From NCBI GenBank assembly GCA_002840555.1, contig PHBJ01000001.1:186001-250000 (forward strand): a DNA stretch of 64,000 bases, written 5' to 3'. This document shows, one piece after another, positions 60,189 to 64,000 of this stretch. Made by a program: the position numbers and the translations under genes. The notes under the pieces are model-generated. The model did no database searches. It saw nothing but the letters and a program-made list of their open reading frames with translations, and was not told where the DNA came from. Positions within the stretch are counted from its first letter, which is position 1; every line of letters begins with the position of its first letter. The DNA comes from Deltaproteobacteria bacterium HGW-Deltaproteobacteria-13 (GTDB lineage: Bacteria; Desulfobacterota; Syntrophia; Syntrophales; Smithellaceae).

Positions 60189-61013
60189 ATGGATAAAAAA
60201 TCCGGAATGCTTTTGCATCTGCAAAATTTTATAGGGCGAATCGCAATATTAATACTTGCACCTTTATATTTTCTTGCCTTCAGGATTTTCTTTTACCGGG
60301 TGAAAGACTTGAAAGAAATCCGAAGCCGGTGTGCCGCTGAATTTGCAAAGCACAAGGGAGGGTGGATCATCTGCTCGAATCATTTGACCATGATTGATTC
60401 ATTTATTTTAAGTTACGCCATTTTTAATTTAAGTCAGCATATCATCAATTTCCGGCAACTGCCCTGGAATTTGCCGGAAAGAAATAATTATAAAGACAAT
60501 ATGCTTCTTACGATATTGTGTTACCTTTCCAAATGTATTCCCATCAACCGGGGCGGATCCCGTGAAAAAATGAAGGATGCATTGGATAAATGCTCTTGCC
60601 TGCTCGAAACGGGAGAAACCATCATGATTTTTCCCGAAGGCAAGCGCTCCCGCACCGGACGTGTAGATCAAGAAGGCTTCTCTTACGGCGTGGGCCGTTT
60701 TATTAAAAATGTGGAAAACTGCAAAGTCATGTGCATGTATCTGCGTGGCGATAAGCAGGATCATTACAGCGTCATCCCCCGCTGGGGTGAAAAATTTTCA
60801 GTTCAAATAGAAATCTTTGCTCCGCAGCCGGCGGCGGGAAGTGAGCTCAGGGTACAGCGGGAATATGCCACGCAAATCATCAATCGGCTCGCGCAAATGG
60901 AGGAAAACTATTTTGCCCTACGTCGGGAACGATGTGGTGGATTTGACGGAACAGGCGAATGCGGGAAAAAGCAGGGATTCGCGCTTTCTAAAAAAAATCC
61001 TCACGGATGCTGA
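60189..61013 (+). CDS. 1-Acylglycerol-3-phosphate acyltransferase-like (PlsC family)
   Basis: 274 residues from ATG 60189, four bases after the carrier gene. One or two hydrophobic segments at the start, then the H-x4-D motif NHLTMIDSF, the FPEGKRSRTGRV motif and a third block around IPINRGGS. It would move the finished acyl chain from carrier or CoA to a glycerol phosphate or other alcohol at the membrane. Its place directly after the carrier gene suggests acceptance from that carrier. The 3-prime end overlaps the next gene by about 100 bases in another frame. Confidence 0.88.
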   Translation: MDKKSGMLLHLQNFIGRIAILILAPLYFLAFRIFFYRVKDLKEIRSRCAAEFAKHKGGWIICSNHLTMIDSFILSYAIFNLSQHIINFRQLPWNLPERNNYKDNMLLTILCYLSKCIPINRGGSREKMKDALDKCSCLLETGETIMIFPEGKRSRTGRVDQEGFSYGVGRFIKNVENCKVMCMYLRGDKQDHYSVIPRWGEKFSVQIEIFAPQPAAGSELRVQREYATQIINRLAQMEENYFALRRERCGGFDGTGECGKKQGFALSKKNPHGC

Positions 61014-61530
61014 AATTGAATTTGTCAAAAACGCGGAAAATCCCGATGAGGCTCTCTGGTCTTTCTGGGCGTGCAAGGAAACTGCGTATAAAGTGAAAAA
61101 GAAATCGTGTCCCGGCACTGCTTTTATTCCACGGCGGTGGCAGGTCGTTTTCAGTAAAGATCCATCAACCTATTGGGGCGGTGAGGTTGTTATTCCGGAA
61201 ACGAGCGCGGTTTTCATCCGTCTTTTTTCCGATCCGCGATATGTTCATTGTATCGGCGCGGATGGTCTTGCCGCTTTGGATAAATCAATCTGGAACATCG
61301 AGTCCGTGCCGGAAGAAGAAAGTCTTAATCCGTCGCTCTATTTGCGCCGCTGCCTTGAACAAAATTTAGCCCAATATCTTTCACAGGATTTCCGTCGAAT
61401 AAGAATCAAAAGAGTGCGGGAAAACGGGGAGCTTCTTCCTCCGCGCGTTTACGTCGATGGCAAAAAAACGGATGTTGATATCAGCTTAAGCCATGATGGA
61501 CGATTCGTTGCTTATGTCTTTTTGTCTTGA
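60913..61530 (+). CDS. 4'-Phosphopantetheinyl transferase
   Basis: 205 residues from TTG 60913, nine bases after GGAGG; the family hallmark PYVGNDVVDL follows at once, so the protein must start here, inside the end of the acyltransferase gene (101-base overlap). The second hallmark WSFWACKETAYKVKKK (W-x-x-K-E-x-x-x-K) holds the magnesium Glu and substrate Lys. It adds the pantetheine arm to the carrier protein, most likely the one at 59936. Long overlaps like this are unusual and suggest tight coupling. Confidence 0.85.
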   Translation: MPYVGNDVVDLTEQANAGKSRDSRFLKKILTDAEIEFVKNAENPDEALWSFWACKETAYKVKKKSCPGTAFIPRRWQVVFSKDPSTYWGGEVVIPETSAVFIRLFSDPRYVHCIGADGLAALDKSIWNIESVPEEESLNPSLYLRRCLEQNLAQYLSQDFRRIRIKRVRENGELLPPRVYVDGKKTDVDISLSHDGRFVAYVFLS

Positions 61531-61620
61531 CCCGATATCCCGCCGGATATTTTCTTGTTGAGATAATTATCTTGTGATAATAATACCACCGGATCAAATT
61601 CAACGTCACAGGGGATGATT

Positions 61621-63000
61621 ATGAAAATCGCTGTTTTGAACGGTTCGCCGAAGGGCGAGGTCAGCGTGACCATGCAGTATGTTCATTTTCTTCAGCTGCG
61701 ATTTCCGGAAGCTGAATTTGAATTTTTTGACGTGGCGCTGAAAATCAAGAAACTGGAAAAAGATGACAAGGCTTTCGGCGAAGTTATTGCCGGAGTAGCC
61801 GCCGCGGACGCGGTGCTCTGGGCCTTTCCCCTTTATTTTTTGGTTGTCTGTTCGCAGTATAAAAGATTCATCGAGCTGATTTTTGAAAAAAACGCCGTCC
61901 CGGCCTTTCGCGGCAAACCCGCCGCCTCCCTGTCAACGTCCATTAATTTCTTTGATTATACCGCTCACAATTATATCAATGCCGTTTGCGACGATCTGCA
62001 AATGAATTTTTTCGGTTCCTATTCGGCGGAAATGAACGATTTGCTCAAGACGAAAGAACGTCAAAGACTGAAGGCTTTCGGTGAATTATTTATGAAGGCG
62101 ATTAAAGACAAAACGCCCGCGATAAGAAACAATAGGCCATTGGTCGCGCCGGAAGTTATTTTTGAAGCCGGTCAAATAACACCGGTGGAAACCGAAGGCA
62201 AAAAGGTTCTGATTGTGGCTGATGATCTCGCTGAAAATTCTAACCTTCAAAAGATGGTGGAGAGATTGCGCCAGACCTTTTCTCCCGCCGCCGAACTGGT
62301 GCAACTGAAAGATATTGATATCAAGGGCGGATGCCTTGGCTGTATACAGTGCGGATTCGATAATGTCTGTGTTTACGAAGGCAAGGACGGTTTCATAGAT
62401 TTCTTCAACAGCAAAATTAAAACAGCGGACATTTTATTCCTTGCCGGCGCCATTCATGACCGTTATCTTTCATCGCTGTGGAAATGTTTTTTCGACCGCA
62501 GTTTTTTCAATGGACATACGCCCTTCCTGAAAGATAAGCAAATCGGGTTTGTTATTTCCGGGCCGTTTGGTCAAATTCATAATTTACGCGAAATATTTGA
62601 AGCCTCTATGGCCATACAGCAAGCCGGCCTGAATGGTTTTGTCAGCGATGATATCGGGACCTCCGCAGAAATTGATACGGCATTGCAAAGCATGGCGACC
62701 CGCGCGGTTGCGCAGAGTAAGCTGGGATATATTCCGCCGCCGACATTTTATCAGGTCGCGGGCAACAAGCTGTTTCGGGATGCCATTTGGAGCAGGCTGC
62801 GCCCGGTTTTTCAGGCTGATCACCGATACTACAAAAAACACGGGATGTATAATTTCCCCCAGAAGAATTATAAATGGCGAATGATCAACAGCATCCTGGT
62901 CGGGCTTACGAAAATTCCGAAAGTCCGAAAGGAATTTATTAAGAGAATGAAAAAAGAAATGATAAAACCCTGTGCCAATGCTCTGAAAAGAACAGAGTAG
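61621..63000 (+). CDS. Double flavodoxin-like NAD(P)H-dependent FMN reductase family protein
   Basis: 459 residues from ATG 61621 (an ATG two codons earlier is possible). Two flavodoxin-like folds in tandem: the first begins KIAVLNGSPKGEVSVTMQY with AFPLYFLVVCSQYKRFIE, the second at about residue 200 (VLIVADDLAENSNLQKM). The second contains GGCLGCIQCGFDNVC, a Cys cluster as in iron-sulfur flavoproteins, while the first has none. It could carry two flavins and one [4Fe-4S] cluster and act as an internal electron relay. An 84-base gap separates it from the lipid genes. Confidence 0.78.
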   Translation: MKIAVLNGSPKGEVSVTMQYVHFLQLRFPEAEFEFFDVALKIKKLEKDDKAFGEVIAGVAAADAVLWAFPLYFLVVCSQYKRFIELIFEKNAVPAFRGKPAASLSTSINFFDYTAHNYINAVCDDLQMNFFGSYSAEMNDLLKTKERQRLKAFGELFMKAIKDKTPAIRNNRPLVAPEVIFEAGQITPVETEGKKVLIVADDLAENSNLQKMVERLRQTFSPAAELVQLKDIDIKGGCLGCIQCGFDNVCVYEGKDGFIDFFNSKIKTADILFLAGAIHDRYLSSLWKCFFDRSFFNGHTPFLKDKQIGFVISGPFGQIHNLREIFEASMAIQQAGLNGFVSDDIGTSAEIDTALQSMATRAVAQSKLGYIPPPTFYQVAGNKLFRDAIWSRLRPVFQADHRYYKKHGMYNFPQKNYKWRMINSILVGLTKIPKVRKEFIKRMKKEMIKPCANALKRTE

Positions 63001-63052
63001 CGATTCAAATAAAAATTTGTGCTGATATATTTAGATAAAATTAGGGGGAAAT

Positions 63053-63820
63053 ATGAATAGTAAGGACGTTGTGGCAGTCGTTACCGGCGGTGCTTCCGGA
63101 CTGGGTGAGGCCTGCACTAAGGCGTTGGTGGAAAAAGGCGCCAAGGTTGTGATTATTGATATTGATTCGGACAAGGGAGAAAAACTGGCGGCCGGTATCG
63201 GAGCCGGTGCAATATTTGTAAAAACTGACGTGACCAGCGAAACGGATGTCCGGCAGGCCATACAGAAGGCTGTTGAGGCTTTTGGAAAAATTAACGTGGT
63301 CATTAATTGCGCGGGAATTGTCAATCCGGGAAAAATCATCGGCAGAAAAGGTCCCCTGCCTCTGGAAGCATTCAACAAGGTCTTACAGCTTAATCTTGTG
63401 GGAACGCTTAATATGATCAGGCTGACGGTTGAGCAGATGATGAATAACACGCCCGATGAAGAGAGCGAAAAGGGCGTGATCATTAATACCGCTTCCATTG
63501 CCGCGTTTGAAGGACAGATTGGACAGGCGGCCTACAGCGCTTCCAAAGCCGGCATCGTGGGAATGACGCTGCCCATCGCGCGCGAAATATCCGATTATGG
63601 AATAAGGATTGTGACCATCGCTCCGGGAATCTTCGAGACACCAATGATGGCCGGTTTGCCTCCGGCGGTTAAGGAAGATATGGCAAAAACCGTTCCTTTC
63701 CCCCGGCGTCTGGGCAAGCCCGTGGAATTTGCCAAACTGGTTTTGCACATTATTGACAACACGATGCTCAATGGCTGTTGCATCCGGCTGGACGGAGCGC
63801 TGCGTATGCCGGCAAAGTGA
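63053..63820 (+). CDS. Short-chain dehydrogenase, 3-hydroxyacyl-CoA type (HSD10-like)
   Basis: 255 residues. NAD-type loop TGGASGLGEACTKALVEKGA with Asp after the second strand (VIIDIDSD), which favours NAD over NADP; catalytic NTASIAAFEG, YSASK; then TIAPGIFETPMM and a C-terminal RLDGALRMPAK, all like type II 3-hydroxyacyl-CoA dehydrogenases (HSD17B10 family). Thus a catabolic CoA substrate is likelier than ACP. Start eleven bases after AGGGGG. Confidence 0.88.
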   Translation: MNSKDVVAVVTGGASGLGEACTKALVEKGAKVVIIDIDSDKGEKLAAGIGAGAIFVKTDVTSETDVRQAIQKAVEAFGKINVVINCAGIVNPGKIIGRKGPLPLEAFNKVLQLNLVGTLNMIRLTVEQMMNNTPDEESEKGVIINTASIAAFEGQIGQAAYSASKAGIVGMTLPIAREISDYGIRIVTIAPGIFETPMMAGLPPAVKEDMAKTVPFPRRLGKPVEFAKLVLHIIDNTMLNGCCIRLDGALRMPAK

Positions 63821-63858
63821 TACAATTCCGATTGTAAGTTACCACCTTGCAGGCGGTA

Positions 63859-63999
63859 TTACAGGTACGTGCCCAGATTGAGCGCGCTTTTTTCCATGCC
63901 GAAACCTATCTTGGTATGAACAAATTCACTTGAGCTGATTTTGAAAGGGTGAAGAACCAGAGAATAATCTTCCAGTGTAATATTGAGTGAAGGCAGTAA
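63859..63999 (-). CDS. Partial gene at the window edge, C-terminal part
   Basis: Open frame of 46 codons entering from the right edge and ending in TAA at 63859. It reads LLPSLNITLEDYSLVLHPFK and ends MEKSALNLGTYL. Composition is protein-like and the convergent place next to the SDR gene fits, but the piece is too short for a family call. Confidence 0.5.
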   Translation of the reverse strand, partial: LLPSLNITLEDYSLVLHPFKISSSEFVHTKIGFGMEKSALNLGTYL

Positions 64000-64000
64000 T

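Noticed and set aside
1-64000. CRISPR array, rRNA, tRNA, transposase, integrase or prophage
   Set aside because: No regularly spaced direct repeats and no gene with such motifs was found on either strand.

Overview
The window looks like a chromosomal segment from a strictly anaerobic, probably syntrophic or sulfate-reducing deltaproteobacterium (Desulfobacterota), most like the Syntrophaceae. I infer this from the mixture of AMP- and NDP-forming acyl-CoA synthetases, several acyl-CoA dehydrogenases, ATP-dependent 2-hydroxyacyl-CoA dehydratase / class I benzoyl-CoA reductase-type enzymes, ferredoxin modules, and the lack of oxygen-dependent enzymes. This is inference from gene content; no rRNA or marker gene is present. 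I found no tRNA, rRNA, CRISPR array, transposase or phage gene.

Layout. (1) 1-8.5 kb: acetyl-CoA synthetase acsA with a long, structured leader, a convergent NDP-forming acyl-CoA synthetase fused to a GNAT acetyltransferase, and a two-gene PAS-histidine kinase/LuxR-type regulator operon. (2) 8.5-11.3 kb: UbiA-type prenyltransferase, a small membrane protein, an esterase and a hemolysin III-family protein. (3) 11.9-29.0 kb: a 17-kb same-strand block with tight or overlapping joints. It holds a TetR-type regulator with a histone-like tail, two acyl-CoA dehydrogenase paralogs lacking the usual catalytic glutamate, three paralogous helical-repeat proteins of unknown function, two dehydratase/reductase subunit pairs, three activator ATPases, an orphan acetyl-CoA-synthase-like domain protein beside a CooC-type ATPase, a flavodoxin-ferredoxin and a polyferredoxin. 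This is the most promising candidate for an undescribed system. (4) 29.0-31.6 kb: small proteins around a symmetric divergent promoter pair, and an orphan paralog of the polyferredoxin. (5) 31.6-37.7 kb: MarR regulator, membrane-fusion lipoprotein and an RND pump naturally fused to a TolC-like outer-membrane factor. (6) 37.8-44.8 kb: a patatin, then a minus-strand operon of two AMP-forming acyl-CoA ligases, a MerR regulator and an NDP-forming acyl-CoA synthetase. (7) 45.0-52.4 kb: CAAX-type protease, HAD phosphatase, GT32-like glycosyltransferase, propionyl-CoA synthetase-like enzyme, 3-hydroxyacyl-CoA dehydrogenase and a small Cys-rich exported protein. (8) 52.7-63.8 kb: a self-contained fatty-acid/polyketide-type lipid locus (malonyltransferase, carboxyltransferase, acyl-CoA dehydrogenase, KAS III, ketoreductase, dehydratase, KAS II, carrier protein, acyltransferase, phosphopantetheinyl transferase) followed by a double flavodoxin-like protein and an SDR dehydrogenase.

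How it may fit together. Carboxylic acids are activated by the many CoA synthetases, oxidised or reduced by the dehydrogenase and dehydratase/reductase modules with low-potential electrons from the flavodoxin-ferredoxin proteins, and acetyl-CoA could be turned into ATP by AcsA or the NDP-forming enzymes. The last cluster appears to build a dedicated acyl product on its own carrier protein. Intergenic regions carry hairpin repeats, including a family with constant flanks and different stems.
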